A stretch of 64,000 bases of DNA from Malaciobacter halophilus (GTDB taxonomy: Bacteria > Campylobacterota > Campylobacteria > Campylobacterales > Arcobacteraceae), in NCBI RefSeq assembly GCF_002837275.1, contig NZ_NXIF01000038.1, positions 20,011 through 84,010 on the forward strand, given 5' to 3'. The position numbers and the translations under genes were made by a program. Numbering within the stretch: the stretch's first letter is position 1; each line of letters begins with the position of its first letter. Below are positions 36,361 through 44,736 of this stretch, one piece after another. The notes beneath the pieces were generated by a model. The model saw nothing but the letters and a program-made list of their open reading frames with translations, was not told the DNA's origin and ran no database searches.

Positions 36361-36699
36361 ATGATGAAAAGTAATACAAAATTAAAGCTAGCAGGAGCTA
36401 TGCTAGGCGCAGCACTTACTACAACAACAGCAATTGCAGGAAATGGGGGAGCTTGTGGTGCTGGTAAATGTGGTGCAGACACGAAAAAAATAGAAAAGAA
36501 AGGTGCTTGTGGCTCTGGTAAATGCGGTGGAGATATGCAAAAAGAGATGAAAAAAAGCATGAAAGGCTCTTGTGGTGCTGGTAAGTGTGGAGGTGACATG
36601 AGAAGTAGCGATATGAAGAATGATATGCAAAATAGTAGTATGAGAAAAGATAAAAAAGTTACTGGTTCTTGTGGAGCTGGTAAATGTGGAAGTAATTAA
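36361..36699 (+). CDS. Exported Cys-rich precursor peptide with four CG(A/S)GKCG repeats (HvfA/bufferin-like)
   Basis: This 112-residue protein has a signal peptide (about 1-27, LAGAMLGAALTTTTAIA) and a mature part holding four copies of CG(A/S)GKCG, with Cys pairs at 32/37, 50/55, 71/76 and 104/109, separated by Met/Lys-rich spacers (KEMKKSMKG, NDMQNSSMRKD). The next two genes encode an MNIO (DUF692) enzyme and a partner of the DUF2063 kind, the known arrangement for HvfA/bufferin RiPP metallophores whose Cys residues are oxidatively modified to bind copper. Those families use EGKCG; here Glu is replaced by Ala or Ser. Copper binding is inferred from family and neighbours. Confidence 0.82.
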   Translation: MMKSNTKLKLAGAMLGAALTTTTAIAGNGGACGAGKCGADTKKIEKKGACGSGKCGGDMQKEMKKSMKGSCGAGKCGGDMRSSDMKNDMQNSSMRKDKKVTGSCGAGKCGSN

Positions 36700-36708
36700 G
36701 AAATTAAT

Positions 36709-37530
36709 ATGATTAGTTTAAAAGGTTGTGGTTTAGGTTTAAGAAGTGATTTTTTATTAAACTTAGAGCATAGTAATTTCTCACCTGATTGGTGGGAGAT
36801 TACTCCTGAAAACTGGATGCATATGCCAAGAGTTTATGAAAAAGCTTTTGAAAAAATAGTGTTTTCTAAGCCTACTGTTGCTCATGGTTTATCTTTATCT
36901 ATTGGTTCAGCTGACAATTTAAATAGAAGTTTTGTAAAAAAAATGAAAGAGTTTTTAGATAGATATAATATAGAGTTTTATTCTGAACACCTTAGTTTCT
37001 CATCTTTTAATAAAAAGCAAACTTATGAACTTTTACCTTTACCTATGACAAAAAGAATGGTAAATATTATAAGTGATAGAATAAAAGAGGTTGAGGATAT
37101 AATTCAAAGAAATCTAATTTTAGAAAATGCAACATACTATTTTGTTCCTTATGCAAAGATGCAAGAAGTTGATTTTATAAATGAAGTATTAGAAAAATCA
37201 GGTGCAAAACTGCTTTTGGATGTAAATAATGTATTTGTAAACTCTGTAAATCACTCTTTTAAAGCAAGAGAGTTTATAGACCAAATTGATAAGAGTAAAG
37301 TTGCATATATGCATATAGCAGGACACTACTTTGATGAAGAATCAAATCTTAAAATTGATTCTCATGGTATGCCAATTTGTAGTGGAGTTTGGAAACTTTT
37401 ACAGTACACTTTAAATCAGGTAAATGCTCCTGTTATGATTGAAAGAGATAACAATATACCACCTTTACAAGAACTTGTAACTGAATATAATAAGATGAAA
37501 AAGATTTATAAAAGGTTTAATCATGCCTAA
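36709..37530 (+). CDS. MNIO-family (DUF692) multinuclear non-haem iron oxidase
   Basis: The 273-residue TIM-barrel enzyme shows the motifs of the DUF692/MNIO family: AHGLSLSIG (H59), SEHLSFS (E93, H94), LENATYY (E139), LLDVNNVFVNSVNH (D171, N173, H182), MHIAGHY (H202, H206), DSHGMP (D217, H219) and ERDNNIP (E245, D247). These residues hold two or three iron ions. Such enzymes modify Cys residues of precursor peptides to thiooxazole or oxazolone/thioamide groups. It starts 9 bp after the Cys-rich peptide gene and overlaps the next gene by 8 bp, so peptide and enzyme are co-expressed. Confidence 0.9.
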   Translation: MISLKGCGLGLRSDFLLNLEHSNFSPDWWEITPENWMHMPRVYEKAFEKIVFSKPTVAHGLSLSIGSADNLNRSFVKKMKEFLDRYNIEFYSEHLSFSSFNKKQTYELLPLPMTKRMVNIISDRIKEVEDIIQRNLILENATYYFVPYAKMQEVDFINEVLEKSGAKLLLDVNNVFVNSVNHSFKAREFIDQIDKSKVAYMHIAGHYFDEESNLKIDSHGMPICSGVWKLLQYTLNQVNAPVMIERDNNIPPLQELVTEYNKMKKIYKRFNHA

Positions 37531-38215
37531 TATAGAAGAAGATATTCAAAATGAGTTTATCAATATAGTGACAAAAAGAAACAAAGAAGAGTTTAAAGAT
37601 GCATATAATGTATATCAAAAGTTAGTCTATTATAGATACGAAGAGGTTATAAAAAATACTTTCATAGAGTTTAAAAAGTATATATCTGCTAAAGAGTTAG
37701 AAGAGTCTATAAGAGTTTTTTTAAAAGAACCTTGTAGCACAGAGTTTGTTTGGAAAATAGCAAATGACTATAGAAAGTTTGTAAAAAAAAATAGACTATT
37801 TCATGATAGAAAATATCTTTATGACCTTTTATATTTTGATTGGATTGAACTTGAATTATCAATGCAAGAGTATGAATATGAACAGATAAAAGAGTTTCAT
37901 TATGAGAATAGTTATAAACTCTCAAATAGTTGTAGATTAAAAAGATTTGATTATGATATTTTAAATGCAAATATAGAAAAAAAAGAGGAGAATTTTGCAA
38001 TTATTTATTATGATTTTAAAGATGATGAGGTTAAATTTAGACAAATAAATCCTGTACTTTTTTATCTTTTGAAGAAAATTAATAAAACAAAAAATATTCA
38101 AAGTCACCTTTTAGAGCTTTGTTTTGAAAATGAGTTAGATTTTCAAGAAGCAAAAGAGGTTTTATATGAGCCTTTAAGTGAGTTAAATAGTAACGGAGTT
38201 TTTTTCTTTAAATAA
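37523..38215 (+). CDS. MNIO partner protein (HvfC/BufC, DUF2063-like)
   Basis: This 230-residue protein is encoded with an 8-bp overlap after the MNIO gene. The N-terminal half (MPNIEEDIQNEFINIVTKRN, then VYQKLVYYRYEEVI) follows the helical pattern of DUF2063-type partners, which recruit the precursor to the MNIO; the C-terminal half (EVKFRQINPVLFYLLKKINK) may be the RRE-like recognition domain. The sequence is divergent, so the assignment leans on position. No Cys cluster or signal peptide is present, consistent with a cytoplasmic modification step before export. Confidence 0.68.
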   Translation: MPNIEEDIQNEFINIVTKRNKEEFKDAYNVYQKLVYYRYEEVIKNTFIEFKKYISAKELEESIRVFLKEPCSTEFVWKIANDYRKFVKKNRLFHDRKYLYDLLYFDWIELELSMQEYEYEQIKEFHYENSYKLSNSCRLKRFDYDILNANIEKKEENFAIIYYDFKDDEVKFRQINPVLFYLLKKINKTKNIQSHLLELCFENELDFQEAKEVLYEPLSELNSNGVFFFK

Positions 38216-38265
38216 TATAAGTATCATTTATAAAACTTTAACATATAACATAGTTATTATAAATT

Positions 38266-39702
38266 ATGGAAAATGAAACTTTATATTTAAAAATACTAAA
38301 CAATCTTCCCCAAACAATAATATTAATTGTCAAAGATGATAAGATAATAAACTCTTATGGTGAAGTTTTTGATGAGATTAATAATACTAAATTAAGTGAA
38401 CACTTTAGTAAAGTTACTTATAACAAATTGATGTTGCTAAAATTAAAAAAAATAGATAGCTTAATTATTTGTTGGAATAAAAAAGATTATGAAGTCTCTT
38501 GCCATGATGAAATTTATTATTTCAAAGACATTACTAAATATAGAAATATGCACTTACAGTTAAAGAAAAGTCTTAAAGACTTAAGATCTAAAAAAGAAGA
38601 ACTACGAGCTGTTTTTGATTTAGCAGGAAATGGAATATCAATTTTAAATGAAAAGGGTACTTTCCTTTATGCAAATAAGTTTTTCCAAACAATGATGGAA
38701 TATACAATGGAAGAGTTATACAATGAATCTTGTATCTCTTTATCTTCTCCTGAATATGCACAACCTAGTAAAACAGCAGTACAAAGAGCAATACAAGAAG
38801 GTATTGTTGAAAGATTTAGAAAAATATGTGTGACTAAATCGGGAAAACAAATTAATGCTAGTATGTCTTTAAGTTATATAAAAAGTACAAATGAAATAGT
38901 AATGATTACTTCGGATATAACAGAAGATATAAAATATCAAGATGATTTAAAAAGAAGAATAAATCATGAAGTTAAAAAAAGAACACAACAGTATGAAATA
39001 ATGTGTCATCAATCAAGATTGGCTTCTATGGGTGAAATGATTGAAGCAATTGCTCATCAATGGCGACAACCTTTAAATAGTTTAGGTATTATTACTCAAG
39101 GCTTAAGACATTTATCAAATAGTGAAAATTTTGATTTTAATTTATTAAATGAGATTGAAAATGAAATGATTGAAAAAATAAATTTTATGTCTGAAACAAT
39201 TGATGATTTTAGTAATTTTTTTAAAATCTCTAAAGAAAAGAAATATTTCAATATATTAAATAGTGTAAAAGATACAATTAAATTAGTAGATATACAGCTG
39301 AAAAATGAAAATATCACTCTTAATATAAATATTGAAGATGGGGTTAATTTAGAGTTTTATGGTTTAGAAAACGAGTTTAGACAAGCTTTATTAAATATAG
39401 TAGATAACTCTTTGGATGTACTTATAAGAAGAAAACAGCATGAAGGATTTATTAACATTGATTTTGTTCAAAATGGAAATTTTCTTGAGCTTAGTATTTC
39501 AGATAATGCTGGTGGAATTTCTGAAAAAAATTTACAAGAAATATTTAAACCTTACTTTACTACAAAAGAAGATGGGAACGGTATAGGATTGTATATGTCA
39601 AAAGTAATTATAGAAAAGAATATGAATGGAAGTTTATCGGCTAGAAATAATGAAAATGGGGCAGTATTTACTATCTCATTAAAATCAGAAGAGCAAAAAT
39701 AA
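38266..39702 (+). CDS. Soluble PAS histidine kinase
   Basis: The 478-residue kinase has no membrane segment, so it should sense a cytoplasmic signal. An N-terminal PAS-like half (1-90) is followed by PAS (about 108-225, AVFDLAGNGISILNEKGTFLYANKFF), a coiled linker, HisKA with AIAHQWRQPLNSL and HATPase with GNGIGLYMSK. Its stop overlaps the start of the response regulator gene by one base. It lies between the MNIO cluster and the SQR-like gene; the tripled repeat in front of the latter points to that target. Confidence 0.88.
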   Translation: MENETLYLKILNNLPQTIILIVKDDKIINSYGEVFDEINNTKLSEHFSKVTYNKLMLLKLKKIDSLIICWNKKDYEVSCHDEIYYFKDITKYRNMHLQLKKSLKDLRSKKEELRAVFDLAGNGISILNEKGTFLYANKFFQTMMEYTMEELYNESCISLSSPEYAQPSKTAVQRAIQEGIVERFRKICVTKSGKQINASMSLSYIKSTNEIVMITSDITEDIKYQDDLKRRINHEVKKRTQQYEIMCHQSRLASMGEMIEAIAHQWRQPLNSLGIITQGLRHLSNSENFDFNLLNEIENEMIEKINFMSETIDDFSNFFKISKEKKYFNILNSVKDTIKLVDIQLKNENITLNINIEDGVNLEFYGLENEFRQALLNIVDNSLDVLIRRKQHEGFINIDFVQNGNFLELSISDNAGGISEKNLQEIFKPYFTTKEDGNGIGLYMSKVIIEKNMNGSLSARNNENGAVFTISLKSEEQK

Positions 39703-40385
39703 TGGAAAAATTACATATTAAACTACAACCTTTAACCCTATTAATTGTAGAAGATGATGAAAGTACTTTAAAATGGCTAGAAAGAATACTTTTAATCTAT
39801 TTTAAAGAAGTAAAAACTGCTAGTAATGCTATGGATGCCCTTGAGATATTTAATAATCAAAATATAGATGTAGTAATAGCTGATATTCAAATACCAGAAG
39901 TTGATGGCTTACATTTTTTGCAAAAAATTGCTATTGTTAATCCACATTGTATTCGAATAGTTATGACTGCTTTTAATAATCAAATCTATTTAAATAGAGC
40001 AATTGATGCAGAAGTAAATTTTTATTTTAAAAAACCAATTGATATTGATGAATTATTGGTTTCTATATCATTAAGTGTAAAAAACAAGCCTATGTTTTTA
40101 AATAAAGTAGAATTAAAAGAAAACTATACTTATGATTTTGTTCAAAAAGTAATAATCAATAAAAATACCAAAATAAATCTAACAAAAAAAGAGTCTTTAC
40201 TTTTTGAGTTTTTATATGAAAACAAGAACTCTATTGTAAGTTTAGAACAAATTGAAAATGTAGTTTGGCAAGAACCAGCAACAAATGATGCTATTAGAAT
40301 GGTAGTTTCAAGTCTTAGAAAAAAACTCTATAAAAACTCCATTGAAAATATAAAAGGGTTTGGATACAAACTTTCTTTAGAGTAA
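39702..40385 (+). CDS. OmpR-family response regulator upstream of the SQR-like gene
   Basis: This 227-residue regulator has receiver motifs VEDDEST, phospho-Asp in VVIADIQIPEVDG, Lys in YFKKPIDIDEL, and a winged-helix domain ending ENIKGFGYKLSLE. It is translationally coupled to its kinase. Three TCTTAT copies at 11-bp steps begin two bases after its stop, directly in front of the SQR-like gene. Confidence 0.92.
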   Translation: MEKLHIKLQPLTLLIVEDDESTLKWLERILLIYFKEVKTASNAMDALEIFNNQNIDVVIADIQIPEVDGLHFLQKIAIVNPHCIRIVMTAFNNQIYLNRAIDAEVNFYFKKPIDIDELLVSISLSVKNKPMFLNKVELKENYTYDFVQKVIINKNTKINLTKKESLLFEFLYENKNSIVSLEQIENVVWQEPATNDAIRMVVSSLRKKLYKNSIENIKGFGYKLSLE

Positions 40386-40386
40386 A

Positions 40387-40428
40387 TCTTATACAAATCT
40401 TATAGTACTCTTATTCTTTTCTTCTATT
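40387..40428 (+). promoter_or_regulatory. Triple 11-bp-spaced repeat before the SQR-like gene
   Basis: TCTTAT occurs at 40387, 40398 and 40409, two exact 11-bp steps. A weak -10-like TCTATT (40423-40428) begins 14 bp after the start of the third copy. A tandem head-to-tail site suits an OmpR-family dimer, and the gene just upstream encodes one. Confidence 0.55.
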
Positions 40429-40462
40429 CTTTTGTTAGACTCTCTTATATAAAGGAGTTTTA

Positions 40463-41653
40463 ATGAAGAAAAGAATTCTTATTGTTGGTGGTGGTACAGC
40501 TGGTACTATGACAGCAAATAATTTAGCAAAAAAATTGATGTATGAAATTGATAAAGATGAAATTGAAATAACAATGATTTCAAACTCAAAATATCATTAT
40601 TATAGACCTGGTGCTATGTATGTGGCTTTTCATAAAGCTTCTGGACAGGAGTTTGTAAGAGAACAAAGAACTCTTTTAATGCCTGAAATAAACTTTTTAG
40701 TAGATGAAGCTGTACAGATTGATACTAATGAAAATTTTGTAAAAGGTAAGAGTGGAACTATATATAAATATGATTTTGTAATTCTTGCAACAGGTTGTGA
40801 AGTAGCAGTTGATAGAATTCCTGGATTAAAAGAGGGTGGAGATTGGTTTTACTCTTATGATGGAGCAAAAAAATTAGCAAAAAAATTTGGGCAGTTAAAA
40901 AAAGGAAGAGTTTTAGTAACTGTAAACTTCCCTAAAACTCCAAATGTTCCCCATCAGTGTGGTATTGCTCCTATTGAAACTACAATTATGTTACATGACC
41001 ATTTAAAAGAACAGGGATTAAGAGATGATATAGAGATTGTATATACTTATCCAAAAGTTGCACAAGCAGTTACAGATGGTCTTTTCTTACAAGGACCTAC
41101 ATCAAAAGTTTTACCTTCAATCTTTGATGGCATAGGTGTAAAGTATAAAACTAGTTTTACATTAAATAAAGTAGACCCTGATAAAAAAATTGCTTATTCT
41201 CAAGAGGGTGAAGAGATTGAGTTTGATATATTAATGTCAACTCCTCCATTTATTGCAACTAAGTTTATTAGAGAATCAGGCTTATCAAAAGCAGTAGATG
41301 ATGAAGGATGGTTACCAACTGATAAAAAAACTCTTAAGGTTAAAGGCTATGATAATATTTATACTTTAGGGGATACTGTTGATTTACCAGTTTCTAAAGC
41401 AGGAGGTACTATTCATAATCAAACAGATGTAGTTGCAGATAATATTGCTTCTGAAATTAGATATGGGTACCCAACTGAAAGTTATGATGGAAAAGTTATT
41501 GCAATTGCTCAGATGGGGTTATCTTGTGGAATGCCACTTTGGTATGACTATAAAGAAGATGTAAAGCCAACACCTTGTAGTAAACTAGGTAGTTTTGTTA
41601 GAAAAGGTTTTAATATGGGTATTTATTGGGCAGCAGCTCGAGGAATGGTATAG
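40463..41653 (+). CDS. Sulfide:quinone oxidoreductase-like FAD flavoprotein
   Basis: The 396-residue protein begins with an FAD Rossmann motif (ILIVGGGTAGTMTANNLA), and has ATG-CEV at 109-113, PHQCGIAP (C166), the second FAD segment YTLGDTVDLP (300-309) and QMGLSCGMPL (C355). This is the SQR family pattern, which oxidises sulfide to sulfur or polysulfide and reduces quinone at the membrane. The Cys expected between residues 120 and 135 in classical SQR is not visible there (FYSYDGA instead), while C112, C166, C355 and C372 are present, so subtype and exact substrate are open. AAAGGAG precedes the ATG. Confidence 0.82.
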   Translation: MKKRILIVGGGTAGTMTANNLAKKLMYEIDKDEIEITMISNSKYHYYRPGAMYVAFHKASGQEFVREQRTLLMPEINFLVDEAVQIDTNENFVKGKSGTIYKYDFVILATGCEVAVDRIPGLKEGGDWFYSYDGAKKLAKKFGQLKKGRVLVTVNFPKTPNVPHQCGIAPIETTIMLHDHLKEQGLRDDIEIVYTYPKVAQAVTDGLFLQGPTSKVLPSIFDGIGVKYKTSFTLNKVDPDKKIAYSQEGEEIEFDILMSTPPFIATKFIRESGLSKAVDDEGWLPTDKKTLKVKGYDNIYTLGDTVDLPVSKAGGTIHNQTDVVADNIASEIRYGYPTESYDGKVIAIAQMGLSCGMPLWYDYKEDVKPTPCSKLGSFVRKGFNMGIYWAAARGMV

Positions 41654-41661
41654 GAGAGATT

Positions 41662-42015
41662 ATGAGTGAAAAAGTAGAAGTTTTAAAAACTAAAGAGATG
41701 CAAGAACTTGAAGAAAAGTTTTCAATGCTAGTTCAAACAGGAAGAATTGATAATATTATTGATTTACTAGCGGTTTTATCAGATAATATTGAGATGACAA
41801 CAGCTCCTATGGTTGATAAGATGGTAGGAACAGTAGATAATTTAGCAACTGCAGGATTTGTTACTCAAAATGCTGTTAGATATGCAAATAGAGAAATAAA
41901 GAAAAATGAAATACCTTCACTATTTGGCTTACTTAAGTTATTAAAAGATGAAGAGACACGAAAAGGTTTAGCTTTTATTCTTCATTTAACAAAAGGTATT
42001 GGTAAACAAGTATAA
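41662..42015 (+). CDS. DUF1641-family protein, partner of the SQR-like flavoprotein
   Basis: From ATG 41662 (behind AGGAGA) this is a 117-residue helical protein; a longer frame beginning inside the SQR-like gene is rejected. The pattern DLLAVLSDNIEMTTAPMVDKMVGT and PSLFGLLKLLKDEETRKGLAFILHLTKGIG is that of DUF1641, found beside SQR-type and some formate dehydrogenase genes. Its role is unknown; co-translation 8 bp after the flavoprotein suggests that it helps the enzyme's membrane association or stability. A hairpin terminator follows. Confidence 0.78.
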   Translation: MSEKVEVLKTKEMQELEEKFSMLVQTGRIDNIIDLLAVLSDNIEMTTAPMVDKMVGTVDNLATAGFVTQNAVRYANREIKKNEIPSLFGLLKLLKDEETRKGLAFILHLTKGIGKQV

Positions 42016-42020
42016 CTACT

Positions 42021-42055
42021 AATATAAACTTTCTATTTTATAGGAAGTTTATATT
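42021..42055. terminator. Convergent terminator between DUF1641 and MATE genes
   Basis: AATATAAACTT / AAGTTTATATT (11-bp perfect arms) enclose TCTATTTTATAGG, with a small inner CTA/TAG pairing. It covers the stop of the MATE gene and lies six bases beyond the DUF1641 stop. Confidence 0.55.
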
Positions 42056-43388
42056 TACTTAATAACTTATGAGTATAAAAGTATGCAAAAATCGCAGCAC
42101 TATAAATCATGATAAGAACACCAACCCAAAGATAGATATAATCTAAAGCAAGCCAAATAACTATAACATAAGCAATAGCATATTTAGCAATTAGCTGACG
42201 ATATAAACCTATGTATACAATCATCTTAGGTTTTTTTATTCCTTGTAGCGTTGAAACACAAATAAATAGTATTACATAAGCATAAAAAATCAATACTTCA
42301 ACTACTAAATAATCATACCCAAAACCAATTACAATTGGGTCAGAATCAAACTGTGAAACAATAGTTTTCCCAAAAATATATAAAAAAATTATTCCAAATG
42401 TAGCAATTATAAAACCATATTTTAAAGCCTTATTTACTGTTTCTTGAACTCTATCAAATCTTTTAGCACCAAAGTTATTTGAAACTAGGGATAGTACAGC
42501 AGAACTAAGCCCAAGAGCGGGTAAAAGCATGATTTGTTCAACTCTAAAGCCTATTCCATATCCTGCAACAGCTTTTACTCCATAAAGTGATACAAAGTAC
42601 ATTAAAATAAGTGAACCAATAGACATAATAAGCATATTCATAGAAGAAGGGATACCTTGATTTATCATCTGTTTATAGACTTTTTTATGAGGAAAAAAGT
42701 AGCTTATTTTTTCAAAGTGTACAAGCTTTGTATCCATAACTTTTCTAAGAAGATAAAGGGCATTTAAAAGCTGTATTAAAACTGTTGAAAGGGCTATTCC
42801 TTTTATTCCCATTGCAGGAATAAATAAAAATCCATAAATAAACAAAGGATTTAAAACTAAGTTTGCAAAGAATCCAAAGATTAAAGTATTTCTATATGAT
42901 TTTGTATCTCCTCTTGATACAAGTATTGCATTTAAAGCAAAGTTTGTCATAAAAAAGATTGTACCTGCAAGAATTATATTTATATAATCTAGTGCCATAT
43001 CCATATAAGCTCCACTAGCACCTAAAAGTGTAAATAGGTATGGAGATATTAAAAAACCAACTAGAGTTAAAGCAAGAGCAATAAGCTGCATAAAGAAGAT
43101 TCCTTTATGTGCATATAGTGAAGCTAAAAATCTTTTAGAACGACCACTTGCATTTCCAATAAGTGCTGTAATTGCTGATGAAAAACCATACCCAAGCCCA
43201 ATAATTGTAAAAAATATCATAAATGAAAGTGAGAGTGCTGAAATTGCTTGAGTTGAAATAAGTCCTGCATAAAATGTATCTACAACATTATACATAGTAT
43301 TAAAAAACATACCAGTACTTGCAGGAATGGCTATTTGTTTAAGTAAGGTTGGAATATCTTCTTTTATTAAATGTGAGTCTGTTTTCAA
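42033..43388 (-). CDS. MATE-family efflux transporter
   Basis: The 451-residue membrane protein has about 12 membrane segments and the MATE pattern: IPASTGMFFNTMYNVVDTFYAGLISTQAISAL at the start, repeated in the second half as QGIPSSMNMLIMSIGSLILMYFVSLYGVKAVAGYGI. It should export organic cations or drugs in exchange for sodium or protons. The substrate is not readable. It stands alone, 70 bp downstream of the hom gene terminator region. Confidence 0.88.
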   Translation of the reverse strand: MKTDSHLIKEDIPTLLKQIAIPASTGMFFNTMYNVVDTFYAGLISTQAISALSLSFMIFFTIIGLGYGFSSAITALIGNASGRSKRFLASLYAHKGIFFMQLIALALTLVGFLISPYLFTLLGASGAYMDMALDYINIILAGTIFFMTNFALNAILVSRGDTKSYRNTLIFGFFANLVLNPLFIYGFLFIPAMGIKGIALSTVLIQLLNALYLLRKVMDTKLVHFEKISYFFPHKKVYKQMINQGIPSSMNMLIMSIGSLILMYFVSLYGVKAVAGYGIGFRVEQIMLLPALGLSSAVLSLVSNNFGAKRFDRVQETVNKALKYGFIIATFGIIFLYIFGKTIVSQFDSDPIVIGFGYDYLVVEVLIFYAYVILFICVSTLQGIKKPKMIVYIGLYRQLIAKYAIAYVIVIWLALDYIYLWVGVLIMIYSAAIFAYFYTHKLLSKYKLPIK

Positions 43389-43443
43389 ATGTTAACCTTA
43401 ATTAAGTTATAAAATAGATATTAGCTAAAAAGTAAGTTTAAAA

Positions 43444-43477
43444 GATTAGAGTAGAAGATTAATCTTCTATTCTAATC
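43444..43477 (-). terminator. Terminator of the hom operon
   Basis: An almost perfect 34-bp palindrome (GATTAGAGTAGAAGATT / AATCTTCTATTCTAATC, one G-T pair) contains the hom stop codon. The U-tract behind it on the minus strand is short (CUUUU). Confidence 0.6.
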
Positions 43478-44721
43478 ATTGCAGGTTTTTGAGTTACTAC
43501 TTTAGTATTCTCTAGTTCTTCAATTGCTTTTAAAATATCTTTTTCAACTGAAGAGTGAGTAGAAAGTAAAAGGTTTGATTTTTGATTACCTAATGGCTTT
43601 TGTAACATCTTTTCAATAGAGATGCCACATTCACCTAAAATAGAAGCAACTTTTGCTAAAACACCTGTTTTATCAGCAACTTCCAATCTTAAATAATATT
43701 TTGTTTTTATCTCTTTTTTATTTTGTAGTGAAAGTTTATTTCCATAACTTCTTTCAAAGCCAAGCATTGGAGAACCTTTCCCACGTCTTGCTATATCAAC
43801 AATATTTGCAATAACAGCACTTGCCGTTGCATCACCACCTGCACCTGGCCCATAATACATTGTTTCACCAACTTTATCGCCAATTACTGAAATACCATTC
43901 ATAACTCCATCAACTTTAGCAATCATTTGATTTTTTGGAACAAAAGCAGGATGTACTCTTAATTCAATATTATCATCTTCTCTTTTTGCAATACCTAATA
44001 GTTTAATAGAGTAGTTAAACTCTTTAGCAAACTCAATATCATAACTTGTGATATTTTCAATACCTTCAATTAAAATATCTTCAGGTTTTGCATCAATTCC
44101 ATATGCAATAGAACCAAGTATTAAAAGTTTATGTGCAGCATCAAAACCACCTACATCAAAAGTTGGGTCTGCTTCTGCATAACCTAAATCTTGTGCTTCT
44201 TTTAAGATAGTTTCGTATTCAACACCTTCATCAATCATTTTTGTTAACATATAGTTGCATGTACCATTCATGATACCTTGAATTGATTGAATATTATTTG
44301 CAGTTAGTCCTTCTCTTAAAGCATTTATAATAGGAATTCCTCCTGCTACTGCTGCTTCATATTCAAAAGGAATATCTTTAGCTATCTCTTCAAGTTCATA
44401 CCTATGATAAGCTAATAGTGCTTTATTTGCAGTAACTACTGCTTTGCCTTTTTCTAAAGCTTTTTTTACAACCTCATAAGGCTTTTCAACTCCACCCATA
44501 AGCTCAACAATAATATCAATTGAGTCATCATTTAAAACTTTTTCAATATCATCTGTTAACTCTATACTTACATCTCTTTTTTTATTTAAATTGTTCACAA
44601 CTCCAATTGTTGGTACTAGTTCCCTTCCAGCTCTTGCAGTTATAATCTCTTTATTCTCTTTTAATATATTTGCTACACTTGAACCTACTGTTCCTACACC
44701 AATAATTGCTATTTTTAACAT
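43459..44721 (-). CDS. hom: Homoserine dehydrogenase
   Basis: This 420-residue enzyme converts aspartate semialdehyde to homoserine, for threonine and methionine synthesis. It has the NAD(P) motif IGVGTVGSSVANIL, the catalytic region GIMNGTCNYMLTKM and AEADPTFDVGG with its conserved Asp and Lys, and a C-terminal ACT domain (about 345-420, YYLRLEVADKTGVLAKVASIL) that normally binds threonine for feedback control. It lies 15 bp downstream of the aminotransferase gene in a four-gene operon. Confidence 0.96.
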   Translation of the reverse strand: MLKIAIIGVGTVGSSVANILKENKEIITARAGRELVPTIGVVNNLNKKRDVSIELTDDIEKVLNDDSIDIIVELMGGVEKPYEVVKKALEKGKAVVTANKALLAYHRYELEEIAKDIPFEYEAAVAGGIPIINALREGLTANNIQSIQGIMNGTCNYMLTKMIDEGVEYETILKEAQDLGYAEADPTFDVGGFDAAHKLLILGSIAYGIDAKPEDILIEGIENITSYDIEFAKEFNYSIKLLGIAKREDDNIELRVHPAFVPKNQMIAKVDGVMNGISVIGDKVGETMYYGPGAGGDATASAVIANIVDIARRGKGSPMLGFERSYGNKLSLQNKKEIKTKYYLRLEVADKTGVLAKVASILGECGISIEKMLQKPLGNQKSNLLLSTHSSVEKDILKAIEELENTKVVTQKPAMIRIED

Positions 44722-44736
44722 TTTATATCCTACTAA

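Noticed and set aside
36243..36630. Minus-strand frames rich in Pro/His or Thr/Ser opposite the Cys-rich peptide gene
   Set aside because: They are mirror images of the GKCG repeats, overlap yceI or the peptide gene completely and have no RBS.
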